Source: Paulinella micropora (taxonomy: Eukaryota > Cercozoa > Imbricatea > Euglyphida > Paulinellidae). Taken from it: a DNA stretch of 64,000 nt. The stretch is from positions 208,501 to 272,500 of the forward strand of contig WBZZ01004058.1 of NCBI GenBank assembly GCA_019918135.1, in the 5' to 3' direction. Each line of letters opens with the position of its first letter. The stretch's first letter is position 1. Position numbers and translations under genes: made by a program. Below are positions 19,289-28,649 of the stretch, one piece after another. The notes under the pieces are model-generated. The model did not search any database. It had not been told where the DNA came from and worked only from the letters and a program-made list of their open reading frames with translations.

Positions 19289-20980
19289 TCAAAAAATGTC
19301 ATTTTCGTTGGTCGGGTCATCCTCGTCTGTGTAGGCTGTCGAATCTTCCTCATTCGTGTCTGGGACGGGCTGGCTTTTCTGTTTTTTCGGGTAGATAATC
19401 TGCCCATCGTACCGCAGCTGCAACTTGCTGCACGCCGAGGCGGCGGCTTGCGCCAGGGGCTGGGGCAAGATCTGCTCGCAACCCCGCAAATGCAACGTGC
19501 GCAGCGAAGGCTGAACTAGCAACGGGGTAAGGTCTTCTAAGGTCATGCCTGTACTGCAGTCGATCGTCACTTTGCGCAGCGCAGGGAAATGCAGCAGCGC
19601 GCCGAAACCCTCCAGGCGCTCGCAGCCATACAGGGACAGCTCTTGTACAGAGCGCACGGGTGGTAATTCGTGCAGGTCCAAGGGGCGTCCCCATCGACCG
19701 AGCTGCAGTAGTTTCAGCCGCGCACAGTACTCCAGCGGTCCTAGGCTAGCAAAGTGCTCGCAACCCCGCAACGTCAGTTCGCGTAGAGCCGGCAGGCGCG
19801 GAAGTTCGTGCAGGCTGGTGATGCTAGCGCAGTCCAGTAGCTCCAGCTTTCTCAGCGACTGGCACAAACCTAGTATGCCCAGGTCCGTGCTAGTTAGGCC
19901 CGGGCAGGGCTCGAGTTGCAGCTCTATCAGCGGCAGGCGGGCCAGCGTGTGCAGCAGCGTTCCGTCGGCTGCAGAGACCTTGATCTTGAGGCTCTGCAGC
20001 TGGCGTAGCTGCAGCAAGCCCCGCAGACCCGGGCCCTGGATGCCATCGCAATCCGATAGGTCTAGTTCGCGGAGGGCCGGGAGATCTGACAGCCCCGCCA
20101 CAAAGGCATCCGTCACAGAGCGACAGGCGTGCAGGTCCAGGCGCTTAAGTTGGGTAAGTTCCCTGAGCGGAGCCAGATTGATGACGTCGTCGTCCGTCCA
20201 CTCCAGGGCCAGCGACAGCTCGTACAGCTGCAGCGCTTCGAGCTGGCGTAGCTGGCGCACGCATTCTATCCCTTCTTGGTTGATGATGTGCGCAAAGGTT
20301 ATTTCTAGCCGCCGGAGGGAGCCGAGATGGCGCAGGTGTACTAGCCCGGGGCCTTGCACTTCAAAACAACCCCGCAAGTGGAGGTGCTCTAGTGACACCA
20401 AGGCCCCGAGGTGGGCCAGATCGGCGTCTGTCCAGCTGTCACACCAGGCCACGGTCAGTTTTCGGAGCGCAGCGGGCTCCGCCAGACTTGCCAGATCTCG
20501 GTAGGTCAAGCGCGGGATCCGCTTCAACTCCAGCTCCTCGACCGAGGCGGGGCTGGACAGCATACTTGGAAGTTGGCATTTCAGGCGCGAGTTGCTGCGC
20601 ACTGACAGCTTCTGTACTCGCAGACCCCGCAGCAGGTCGATGGGTCTGGCGAGAGAACTGCGCTGCACTCTATAGCCATGGCCCCGGGGCACCACTGTTA
20701 CGCTGCCGAGGCTCTGCACACCCGCCGCGCGCAGGCCCAGGACTATGCTGCAGTGGTCTGCCCGGTGCAGGACGAGCTCGGTCGATGGTACATAACTCCG
20801 CCACCACCGCGGGACCAGGGCTCGCAGCTGCCGGTCGCACAGGGCCAGCCACACTAGGCTGGCAGGCACAAAATCGCGTATGAGCCACCAGACACCCTCG
20901 GGCAAGGATAACAGCCGGTTGGCGGGCGCGTCGCAGCGGCGCTTGCGGGGTCTCTCTCTTTTGTGGTGCTGGCCTGACAT
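19289..20980 (-). CDS. F-box/leucine-rich-repeat protein
   Basis: 563 residues, ATG at 20980. A basic N-terminus (KRERPRKRRCDAPA) precedes an F-box at ~25-65 (LLSLPEGVWWLIRDFVPASL...LALCDRQLRAL). About fourteen to sixteen Cys-containing LRRs follow (~100-540), such as LRELDLSDCDGIQGPGLRGL and LRKLELLDCASITSLHELPR. The C-terminus is acidic and polar (EEDSTAYTDEDDPTNENDIF). The layout matches FBXL-type SCF substrate receptors. Paralogs are at 23849 and 39306, with relics at 18404, 19010, 34815 and 48974. Confidence 0.8.
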   Translation of the reverse strand: MSGQHHKRERPRKRRCDAPANRLLSLPEGVWWLIRDFVPASLVWLALCDRQLRALVPRWWRSYVPSTELVLHRADHCSIVLGLRAAGVQSLGSVTVVPRGHGYRVQRSSLARPIDLLRGLRVQKLSVRSNSRLKCQLPSMLSSPASVEELELKRIPRLTYRDLASLAEPAALRKLTVAWCDSWTDADLAHLGALVSLEHLHLRGCFEVQGPGLVHLRHLGSLRRLEITFAHIINQEGIECVRQLRQLEALQLYELSLALEWTDDDVINLAPLRELTQLKRLDLHACRSVTDAFVAGLSDLPALRELDLSDCDGIQGPGLRGLLQLRQLQSLKIKVSAADGTLLHTLARLPLIELQLEPCPGLTSTDLGILGLCQSLRKLELLDCASITSLHELPRLPALRELTLRGCEHFASLGPLEYCARLKLLQLGRWGRPLDLHELPPVRSVQELSLYGCERLEGFGALLHFPALRKVTIDCSTGMTLEDLTPLLVQPSLRTLHLRGCEQILPQPLAQAAASACSKLQLRYDGQIIYPKKQKSQPVPDTNEEDSTAYTDEDDPTNENDIF

Positions 20981-20989
20981 GCCAGGCAG

Positions 20990-21886
20990 TAGGGAAGTGG
21001 GGAGAACACCGGGAGCAGAGAAATGATGTTGTTTACCTTAGGGGTGAGCGGGCTCGAAAGCCGGCACGCTCCCCCCTGGGGGGGGGCACGGAACGCGTAC
21101 TTTGATTTTTTTGGGGGGGGGGAGGAATTGTGGGGAGGGAACAAGAGTGAGTGCATGTCGAAAGATAAACAGAAATCTAAAATAACAGGGTGTACAGTAC
21201 AAAGAAAAGTAAGTAAAAAAGTCTCGCCAAGGGAGAAGGGGACAGAGGGGGGCTTAGTGGAGGCACAAGATAAATTTAAAGGAGAGGGAGAGGGAAGGGG
21301 AGGTGCAAGCACATTCTGTCTTTGACACCCCCCCCCTACCCCCGGCGGCGTCCTGTTCATGCCATGGCGCGGCCACCGTGTGCAAGACCCGCGGAAATAT
21401 GAAAAATATGAAACGAGGAAATTTTTTTCTTTTGCCCGACAACCCCCCTCGTCCCTTGTTTGCGTGCAAACGCATTCCAAATTTTTTTTTCCAGTTTTCA
21501 TATTACAGCAGATATTTCCTGCAGATCTTGCGCACCGCGCTCCAGCACGACCCTGTGGCGGATTGATGGGCGGTGGTCGCTGCTCACGATCCCCGACGGT
21601 GCCCTGTCCGTGCCATGGAAGAAGCACGAATTGTCTTTGTCTTTCCCCCCTGTCTGAGAATCGGGAGCGGGAGGGAAGGGGCAGGGAGAAGGCAAGAAAG
21701 TACAAAACAAAATGTACCTAAAAAGTCTCGAGAAGGGAGAGGGGGGGGGGGGCTGAACAGAGGCGTTTCATGTATTTATTTTTTTGTGTAGCTTGGATAC
21801 GAGGAGGGGAGGGAGAGCGCGCCAAGAAAGTTCGAAAAAGAATACGCTGAATTCAAGCTCGCTGTTCTTACAGTTGGCACTGAGAA

Positions 21887-21944
<58 letters not shown>

Positions 21945-23035
21945 AGCCCCTGCTCTGAGCCGATGTCCAAGCCGGTGTCCGATTCGTAGCAGACGGCGAG
22001 CCTTCACTGCGTCAATAAAGTGCGAAAAACCTTTTTCATGAAAGTTCGACGGTCTTACATTTGGCACGGAAAATTAGGAGAGCGAGAGGGAAGAAGCATG
22101 GGAATAGAGCGCCAGGAAAGTGCAAAAAAAAGTTTTTTTTAATTAAAACTCGACAAAGTCTTACACTTGACACTGGGGCGGGGAGAGGGGGCTTAGTGGA
22201 GGCGTTTCATGTATTTATTTTTTTTGTAGCTTCTACGCCCTTCCCCTCCTCCTTCCCCTGTTCCTTGAGCCCCTGGGCTCAGTGCCATCTTCTTAGTTTT
22301 TCTTCAGTTCTTCCCCTCTGCTCTTTGAGCCCCCCTGGCTGCGGCGGATGGATGGGCGGTGGTCAATGTACCAGGTGGACAAGGGCCTCACGACCCCGAC
22401 GGCGTCCTGTCCATACCATGGCTCAGCCACCGTGCGCAAGGTCAGAAAAATATGAAAAATATGACATCAGGAAAAAAATTTTGCTTAACAACCAAAGAAG
22501 CAAACGGACCAGGGGAGGGGGGAGGCAAAGGGAGGGAGAAAGAGGAAGGAAAGGGGGGAAGGGAAGGGGAGGGCTCCTTCCTCCCCCCCCTGTCCCCCCC
22601 TCTTCCTCTTGTCCCCTGTTAACCCCCTCGCCCCTTGTTTGCGCGTGCAAACAGATCCCAAAATTTTTTTTTCTACTTTTAATATTCCAGCAGATATTTC
22701 CGCAGATCTTGCGCACTGTGCTCCAGCGCAGCCCTGCGGCGGATAGATGGGCGGTGGTCGATGTACAAGGTGGACAAGGGCTCACGACGACCCGACGGCG
22801 CCCTGTCGAAGCCATGGCTCGGCCACCGTGCGCAAGGTCCGAAAAATATGAAAGAAGAGGAAAAAAAATTCTTTGCCCGACAACCAAAGAGACGCGGAGG
22901 ATATAGGATTGCAGCGCTGGGGTGCCGGGCTGTAACAATTATTTTGTCTGAGGCCGGAGCGGCCGGTCTATTTTTCCGGCAAAGTTACCAAGCCAAAAAT
23001 ACCCAAGATCGAGTTTTTAATTTTCGCAAGTGCAT
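20990..23035. repeat. Repeat cluster (dispersed repeats A and B, homopurine runs)
   Basis: No convincing gene. Repeat A, about 150-200 bp, contains CAGATCTTGCGCACCGTGCT, GATGGGCGGTGGTCGCTGT, CCTGTCCGTGCCATGG, CGGCCACCGTGCGCAAGG and AAATATGAAAAATATGAAA. Copies or parts lie at ~21300-21500, 21525-21620, 22335-22480 and 22690-22890. Repeat B copies lie at ~21680, 21810, 22050 and 22130. Short A-pieces contain in-phase ATGs that create spurious open frames. Confidence 0.7.
21894..21941. repeat. (GA)n microsatellite
   Basis: About 24 uninterrupted GA units inside repeat-B DNA. Confidence 0.95.
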
Positions 23036-23040
23036 TTTTT

Positions 23041-23676
23041 TCAGGCAAGCGCAGGCGCCGCCCCGCTCTGTTCTAGACGTTCCAACAGCCTGACATACTT
23101 GGCCCTAGCCAGGCCCAGCGCGTCCAGCAGCAGCCCCCAAGCGTTACTGTCAATATACCCGCCAAGGTCCAGGGTGCTCTCGCCGTTCAGGCACTGAAAC
23201 GCCATGTAGGCCTCCCGGATCAAGCAATCGCCCCCTAGCTCCTCGAAGGCTTCCTCCGCATAAAAGCGCGCCTGCTCTGTGCGGCGGTGGTTTTCCACAA
23301 ACTGCTGTAGCCGGGCGCAGATGCTGAGGTGCTTCTCCTGTAGCAGGGCCGCGTACCTCTCGCCCCGAGTGCGGTCATCAGTTTGGAGGGCCAGGTGGAA
23401 TGCCTGCCGGATCTCTTCGCGCTCTTTGTCTAGGACCTGCAAACTCTCCTCATCCCAGGGCCGTGGCACCTCAGCCGCTACCGGGGGCTTGGTCCGGCCT
23501 GCAAGGCCAGACCCAAGGTGTGTGTGCGCGTGCGTGTGTATGTGTGTGTGTTCTCTTTCTTTGCTTTTGGGGGGTGGACCTTTCCGCGGCTTGCGACTAG
23601 CTATTTGGAGAGCAAGATGCTTTCTGGGCGCCGTGCCCCCCGTGCGACTAAGAGCCAAAGTCTTCCAGCGACCCAT
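23041..23676 (-). CDS. Protein with a histone-H3-tail-like N-terminus
   Basis: 211 residues from ATG at 23676. Residues 1-28 align with the histone H3 tail from the initiator Met with no gap: R3, K5, A8, T12-G13-G14, A16-P17-R18-K19, L21-A22 and A26 equal H3 R2, K4, A7, T11-G12-G13, A15-P16-R17-K18, L20-A21 and A25. H3 K9, S10, K14 and K27 are not conserved. Residues ~45-55 form a His/Thr-rich stretch (HTHIHTHAHTH). From ~75 the rest is helical with no histone fold (EEIRQAFHLALQTDDRTRGE, LLLDALGLARAKYVRLLERL). It could be a fusion of an H3 first segment to another gene, or a tail mimic that engages H3 readers and writers. Expression is unproven. Confidence 0.6.
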   Translation of the reverse strand: MGRWKTLALSRTGGTAPRKHLALQIASRKPRKGPPPKSKEREHTHIHTHAHTHLGSGLAGRTKPPVAAEVPRPWDEESLQVLDKEREEIRQAFHLALQTDDRTRGERYAALLQEKHLSICARLQQFVENHRRTEQARFYAEEAFEELGGDCLIREAYMAFQCLNGESTLDLGGYIDSNAWGLLLDALGLARAKYVRLLERLEQSGAAPALA

Positions 23677-23848
23677 AGGAAAGGCAAGAAGAAATTAGGT
23701 GGCGATGACTGCACAAAGCCTATTCTTGGGTCGTTCCTCCTCGGAAGGGGGGGGGGCGTCCCCCCCCCCCACCCCGGCGCGCGCTCCCTTCTCGACTCGT
23801 GCAAGTTGCCTCCTTCTTTTTTGTAGTTGGCAGGTAGGACGACGAAAA

Positions 23849-24814
23849 ATGGAACAAGCGCGAGCGCGCCTGCTGCTGGCCCTGCCCGACAGTTTGTGGC
23901 CCCTGGTGAGGGTCTTCCTCGCCAGCGCCCGCGAGCTGTTGGCCCTAGCCTTGACGTGTCGGCAACTCTCGGCGCTGGTGAGGAAGCGCGCGATCTTCTG
24001 GACGGGCTTCAAGCAGCCCGATTTCGAACTGGGACAGTTGGCACACAGGCAACTGCTAAGCTTGTTCCACACCGCGTGCCTGGAAGCGAATCTCGTGGTT
24101 CGTAGCGTTCAGGTCACCAGTTCGTCGCTGGCAGTGGCACGGCGGCTGCTGCGCGGTCTGCACGTGTACAGACTGACGTACGCTGGCGACGAAGAAGAAG
24201 AAGAAGAAGCGGACGAGGATTTTAGGGTGGCCGGACTGCTGTCGGCCATCGCCTCTGTCCGCGAACTGAAGCTGCGAAACTGCAGCTGGCTTTGCGGCGT
24301 GGCGCTGTCCCAGCTGCAGGCACCGGCAGCGGTCGGCTCGCTCGCGTTTTACGGCTGCAGCGAAATCACGGACGCCGGGCTGGCGGCCGTGGCAGGGCTG
24401 CAGGTGTTGGACCTGCAGCTCGGGGGCTGCCGGAGGATCACGGACACTGGGCTGGAATCGTTGGGGGCGCTGACGACGCTCCGGCGGCTCAATCTATCCA
24501 ACTGCGGCCTGATCACAGATCAGGGGCTCAGCAGCCTGCGCAATCTGGGGGGGCTGGAATGGCTGTGCCTCGACTATACTGACCGAATCACCGGCGCGGG
24601 CTTGGGGCACATTGCTTCGCTGCCCAAGCTCCGGCGGCTGCACTTTTCGGCCAGGGCACGCGTAATGGACGAGGACGCGATAGAGTGGCTAGCAGCAGCC
24701 CTGCCCTCACTCCGCAGCCTCGTCATTCTCGGCCGCGCACTGATCACGGTGGACGCCATGGAGCGCCTCAAGCAAAAGAGGCAGGACCTGCTCATACAAT
24801 GGTTTTATAGCTGA
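23849..24814 (+). CDS. F-box/leucine-rich-repeat protein
   Basis: 321 residues. I prefer the ATG at 23849 because the upstream extension is G/C-run repeat DNA. The F-box-like start (ARLLLALPDSLWPLVRVFLA...LALTCRQLSALV) spans residues ~5-45. A short Glu-rich loop (EEEEEEADED) is followed by about seven LRRs of the AMN1/FBXL type: ITDAGLAAVAGLQVL, RRITDTGLESLGALTTLRRL, LITDQGLSSLRNLGGL, RITGAGLGHIASLPKL. It is presumably an SCF substrate receptor. Shorter and more regular than the 19289 and 39306 genes. Confidence 0.8.
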   Translation: MEQARARLLLALPDSLWPLVRVFLASARELLALALTCRQLSALVRKRAIFWTGFKQPDFELGQLAHRQLLSLFHTACLEANLVVRSVQVTSSSLAVARRLLRGLHVYRLTYAGDEEEEEEADEDFRVAGLLSAIASVRELKLRNCSWLCGVALSQLQAPAAVGSLAFYGCSEITDAGLAAVAGLQVLDLQLGGCRRITDTGLESLGALTTLRRLNLSNCGLITDQGLSSLRNLGGLEWLCLDYTDRITGAGLGHIASLPKLRRLHFSARARVMDEDAIEWLAAALPSLRSLVILGRALITVDAMERLKQKRQDLLIQWFYS

Positions 24815-24846
24815 AAAGAAGCATCTGATTGAGCAAAATGTTTTTT

Positions 24847-24950
24847 AATGCGGGACAACAAGACAATATAGCTACTTTCTTTGGCAGTCCCCCCCGTGAG
24901 GTTAGATGTTGATGCTAGCTTTAAGCTCTGCTGTCTTGTTGTCCCGCATT
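24847..24950. repeat. 104-bp element with perfect 19-bp terminal inverted repeats
   Basis: AATGCGGGACAACAAGACA at 24847-24865 is repeated exactly inverted at 24932-24950. A weaker outer pair CTGATTG/CAATCAG brackets it. It lies between the 3' ends of two convergent genes. It may be a MITE-like insertion or a long transcript hairpin; no coding capacity. Confidence 0.8.
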
Positions 24951-25119
24951 CAATCAGCAGAATCTCCGGCCCCGGTACCACAAGATTCAAAAAATAAACG
25001 AAATCTCGTAAATTTTTCAGTGTGCCAGCCCGCAGCGTATTGACATTTAATTTTGACACGCAAAAAGTATTTAACAGAAATATTGGCTCTTTTCATTTTT
25101 TTGCGCTACCATGGTGCTA

Positions 25120-25782
25120 CTAAGCTTCCCCGCCAAAGCGGACCCACTCACGTTCCAGCACCGGACTGCGAAATTCGACGCGCCTGGCCAAGCGGAGGCA
25201 GCAGTCGTCGAGGCTCCAGTAGAGAAACCTCCCGCCAAGCCCGAGCCCGGCGTGCACTGCCAAGACGAAGTAGACGAGCCACCAGTCGGGTGGTACTTGC
25301 CGGCCGAAAACCCACAACGCCACCGCGATGCACAGCACGGGCCCCGACACATACCACGCCAACCGTTCGGCGCGGGCCCGGGGAGTACGCCGGGTAGACA
25401 GGGCCCAGAACACAGGCAGAGGCGCCAGGAACGCGAACACGAGCGCAGCTGATTGTGTCCCGTAGTGCTTGCCGTCGGACACGACGTAGGCCACACACAG
25501 GAGCGCGAGCCAGTACAGCAGCGGCAGCGCCTTGGTATTCTGTATCAGACCCGGCTCCACGCCCCAGCGGTCCGTCATGTCCAAAACCGACGTGGCCTCG
25601 GCCGTCGTCCAGCCCTCCACCACCTGTAGCCCCAGCTCTAGGGTCTGGTGCCACTGTTCCGGCGTCTGCCCCCGCGCAGCAGGCGCAATCTGCACGCGGC
25701 CAAAATATGCTTTGAAAGCGCGGCGGCCAGGGCGCACACCTTTGCAATGCTCGAGCTGGCCAAGTGTTACCAACACGGGCAT
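25120..25782 (-). CDS. Four-span membrane protein, unknown
   Basis: Up to 220 residues from ATG at 25782, though the true start may be downstream because the first ~40 residues are antisense to the Sel1 gene at 25648. Four hydrophobic segments are visible: LPLLYWLALLCVAYVV, AALVFAFLAPLPVFWAL, YVSGPVLCIAVALWVFG and WWLVYFVLAVHAGLGLGG. A soluble N-terminal part (EQWHQTLELGLQVVEGWTTA) and a basic C-terminus follow the usual pattern of a small integral membrane protein. No family recognised. Confidence 0.5.
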   Translation of the reverse strand: MPVLVTLGQLEHCKGVRPGRRAFKAYFGRVQIAPAARGQTPEQWHQTLELGLQVVEGWTTAEATSVLDMTDRWGVEPGLIQNTKALPLLYWLALLCVAYVVSDGKHYGTQSAALVFAFLAPLPVFWALSTRRTPRARAERLAWYVSGPVLCIAVALWVFGRQVPPDWWLVYFVLAVHAGLGLGGRFLYWSLDDCCLRLARRVEFRSPVLEREWVRFGGEA

Positions 25783-26477
25783 GGCATGGCAGAGGACCCG
25801 GTCGGGGCCTTAGCTTGGTACAAGAAAGCCTCCAAAGGTAAGCAGGGGCTAGCGTATAATACTATGCCTGCTTTGCAGTTTCCGAATGCTACCGGTACGG
25901 GGTCGGGGTTCAGAAGGATGAAGCGGCCGCCGACAAGTGGCGCCTCCGCGCGCTGGCCAGGGCAAAGAATTACAAGCATTATACAATTCCCTGCCTATGG
26001 CAGGCGGCCGAGATCGATTGCGCACTATCGTACCAGCTAGGTGTAAGTTTCTGCTATGGCTTGGACGTCGCTCGCGATCACCTGTTCGGCCTCTACTGGT
26101 ATCGGTTGGCGGCGGCGTGCTTGAAGGGGGCGGAGTACGGGTGGTCCGAAAGTGGCTGGCATGTGCGTGCGTGGGGACGTGCCAAGAAGAGCTGGAGTCT
26201 GCGTGCAAAACAAGCTCTGCAAGAGTGCTACCAGTCCGGCTTGAATGGTCTGGCGCGCAATCCGACAGAGGCAGCCGAGTGGGGCATCGACGCGGTGGAG
26301 TCAGGGAGTTGGCGGGCTGTCGCCGGCTTGCTGCAGCTAGCGCAGGAGGGAGTGCAGGAAGCACAGCTCTTTCTAGCGCGGCTTTACAAGGGCAAGTGCT
26401 GGCGGAAGGATATAGCTAAGATAGATCACGAGCAGGCGGCGTACTGGCTCGCTCGAGCGGCGGAGGGGAGGCAATAA
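25648..26477 (+). CDS. Sel1-repeat protein with a 41-nt spliceosomal intron
   Basis: The first exon reads AARAHTFAMLELAKCYQHGHG...GALAWYKKASK, one Sel1 repeat. It meets GTAAGC at 25838. A 41-nt intron ends TTTGCAG at 25878, and the second exon continues in phase as VSECYRYGVGVQKDEAAADK, the next Sel1 repeat, then on to the TAA at 26475-26477 (QLGVSFCYGLDVARDHLFGL, LLQLAQEGVQEAQLFLARLY). Without splicing the frame is lost, so the intron is well supported. The 5' start is uncertain: the only nearby ATG (25648) sits before CGCGCAG, which could be another acceptor. At least five Sel1-like helical repeats; scaffold role inferred. Confidence 0.65.
25838..25878 (+). other. GT-AG intron, 41 nt
   Basis: The GTAAGC donor and a pyrimidine-rich end TGCTTTGCAG flank 41 nt. 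Removing it joins two Sel1 repeats in phase. The short length suggests compact introns in this genome. Confidence 0.75.
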
Positions 26478-26479
26478 TT

Positions 26480-26715
26480 ACAAAGTACGTGTACAAGCAA
26501 GATTCAACATACGGAGGTACGAAACAAACGAGTATGGGGCCAAAGAGATTACGTGGCTCGTGAAGGTCTTTCTAGAATTTAACTGGACGCGGTATGGCAG
26601 CGGGTTGGGGACGACTTATCAGTACAAAGGTTTTAAAACCGAGCAGGAAGCGGAACGTGATAGAAATAGGCTGAAAGAGGCTTTGTGCGAACCTCTCGAG
26701 AAATACGCGAATTGA
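26480..26715 (+). other. Coding-like open stretch downstream of the Sel1 gene
   Basis: A frame overlapping the Sel1 stop reads EITWLVKVFLEFNWTRYGSG, then YKGFKTEQEAERDRNRLKEA, to a TGA at 26713-26715. It has no ATG. It could be an alternative terminal exon or a gene remnant. Part of it (26501-26613) is duplicated at 30751-30863. Confidence 0.35.
26501..26613 (+). repeat. 113-bp duplication, copy 1 (partner 30751-30863)
   Basis: The two copies are identical over essentially their whole length (CAAGATTCAACATACGGAGG at the left, GCGGGTTGGGGAC at the right), 4.25 kb apart in direct orientation. Copy 2 continues into unrelated DNA. Confidence 0.9.
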
Positions 26716-26774
26716 GGCCTGAGGATCGATTTTTTTAATTCGACGCACTCGCTTGGACTAGCTTCCGTTTCCTT

Positions 26775-28640
26775 TTATCTAGATTTAGCCTCAACACGTT
26801 CCGAAAGTTTTTGCCATTTTTCATATTTTCCTATATCCGCAGATCTTGCGCACCGTGCTCGCACCGTGCTTCCAGCGCAGCCCTGCGGCGGATGGGCGGG
26901 CGGTGGTCCATGTAGCAGGTGGACAAGGGGCTCACAATCCCGACGGCGTCCTGTCGGTGCCATGGCTCGGCCACCGTGCGCAAGGTCAGAAAAATATGAA
27001 AAATATGAAACGAGGAAATTTTTTTCTTTTGCTCGACAACCAAAGAAACAGATGGGCAAGGGGAGGGGGGAAGGGGAGGGGAGTGCTCCTCCTCCCCCCC
27101 CCGTTCCCTCCTGTTCCCCTTGTCCCCTGCTATCCCCCCCCCTCCCCTCGTCCCTTGTTTGCGCGTGCAAACGCATTCCAAAAAAAAATTCCATTTTTCA
27201 TATTTTTCCTATTTTTCTACATCTTGCGCACCGTGCTCCAGCACGACCCTGCGGCGGATGGATGGGCGGTGGTCGCTGTGCCAGGTGGACAAGGGCCTTA
27301 CGACCCCTGACGGCGCCCTGTCAGTGCCGTGGCTCGGCCAGCGTGCGCAAGGTCAGAAAAATCTGAAAAATATGAAAAGATCTGCGGAATTCTTTTTTGC
27401 CCGCCAACCAAAGAAACAGACGGGGGGGGGGGGGAAGAAAGGGACAGGGGGGGGAGGGGGGGGATGGGGGGCAAGAAGGGGGAAGGGAGTGCTTCCCCCC
27501 CCCCCCCCCCCGTCCCCCCGTCCCTCTGTTCCCCTCGTCCCTTGTTTGCGTGCAAACGCATTCCAATTTTTTTTCTTCTCGTTTTCATATTCCCGCATAT
27601 ATTTCCGCAGATCTTGCGCACCGCGCTCCAACACGACCCTGTGGCGGATTGATGGGCGGTGGTCGCTGCTCACGATCCCCGACGGCGCCCTGTCCGTATC
27701 ATGGAAGAAGCACGAATTGTCTTTGTCTCTCCCCCCCTGTCTGAGAATCGGGAACGGGAGGGAAGGGGGAGGGGCGGGGGGCGCGTTAAGAATGTACAGA
27801 AAAAAATTTAATACCAAACTCCTTGACAAAGTTTTAATCTTGGCACTGAGAACTAGGAGAGGGAGAGGGGGGCGCACCAAGAATTTGTAAAATACGCTGA
27901 ATTAAAGTTCGACAACGTCTTACACTTGACACTGAGAAGAGGGAAGAGGCAAGGGAGTGGAGAGCACGAAATTTCTTTAGCCCCCCCGTCTGAGAATTGG
28001 GAGTGGGAGTGGGAAGGGGGAAGCGCGGGGGCGCGCTAAGATTGTAAAAGAAATAATAAAGAAATCCTTGACAGAGTTTTAATCTTGGCACTGAGAACTA
28101 AGAGAGGGAGAGGGGGGGGGGCACCGCTCCCCTGCAAATCGGGCCCGACAAATGGGGGGGGGGAGGGGAGCGCTCCGGCATGGGCTCGTGCCATCTTCTT
28201 AGTTTTGCTTCAGTTCTGCCCCCCTGCTCTTTGAGCCCCCTGGCTGCGGCGGATGGATGGCGCGGTGGTCAATGTACCAGGTGGACAAGTGCCTCACGGC
28301 CCCCGACGGCGTCCTGTCCGTGCCCATGGGAGAAGCACGAATTGTCTTTGTCTCTCCCCCCGTCTGAGAACATAGAGCGGGAAAGGAAAAGAGGAGGGCA
28401 GGGGCGCGCGAAGAAAATACAAAATAAAAAAAAAATCCTCGACAAAGTTTTAATCTTGGCACTGAAAACTAAGAGAGGAGGGAAGGGACAAGGGGAGGGG
28501 AGAGAGCACGAATTGTCCCCCCCCCATGTGAGAACAGGGAGCGGGAGAGAGAAGGAGAAAAAAAAGAGAGAGGGAAGGCCGAGAGGGGGGGGGTGGGGAA
28601 AGAAAAATTGCAGGCTCGAAACAGAAAAGCCTGGTCTTTG
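26775..28640. repeat. Repeat cluster (repeat A and B copies, homopurine tracts)
   Basis: Three tandemly placed repeat-A units start near 26840, 27225 and 27600, each followed by AAATATGAAA, a purine-rich tract, a C-rich tract and TCCCTTGTTTGCG(C)GTGCAAACG. Repeat-B copies follow at ~27780, 27880, 28030 and 28400. The A-to-A period of ~375-385 bp suggests local tandem amplification. No gene is supported. Confidence 0.75.
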
Positions 28641-28649
28641 TGTAGCCAA

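Noticed and set aside
19545-20504. 319-residue plus-strand frame
   Set aside because: Antisense to the F-box/LRR gene on the minus strand; Ser/Arg-rich shadow of its codons.
21023-23093. Several ATG-started frames of 70-280 residues
   Set aside because: They run through repeats A and B and homopolymer tracts, share the same pieces in different frames, and lack domains.
26846-27890. Frames up to 256 residues on both strands
   Set aside because: Same repeat-A array read in different phases.
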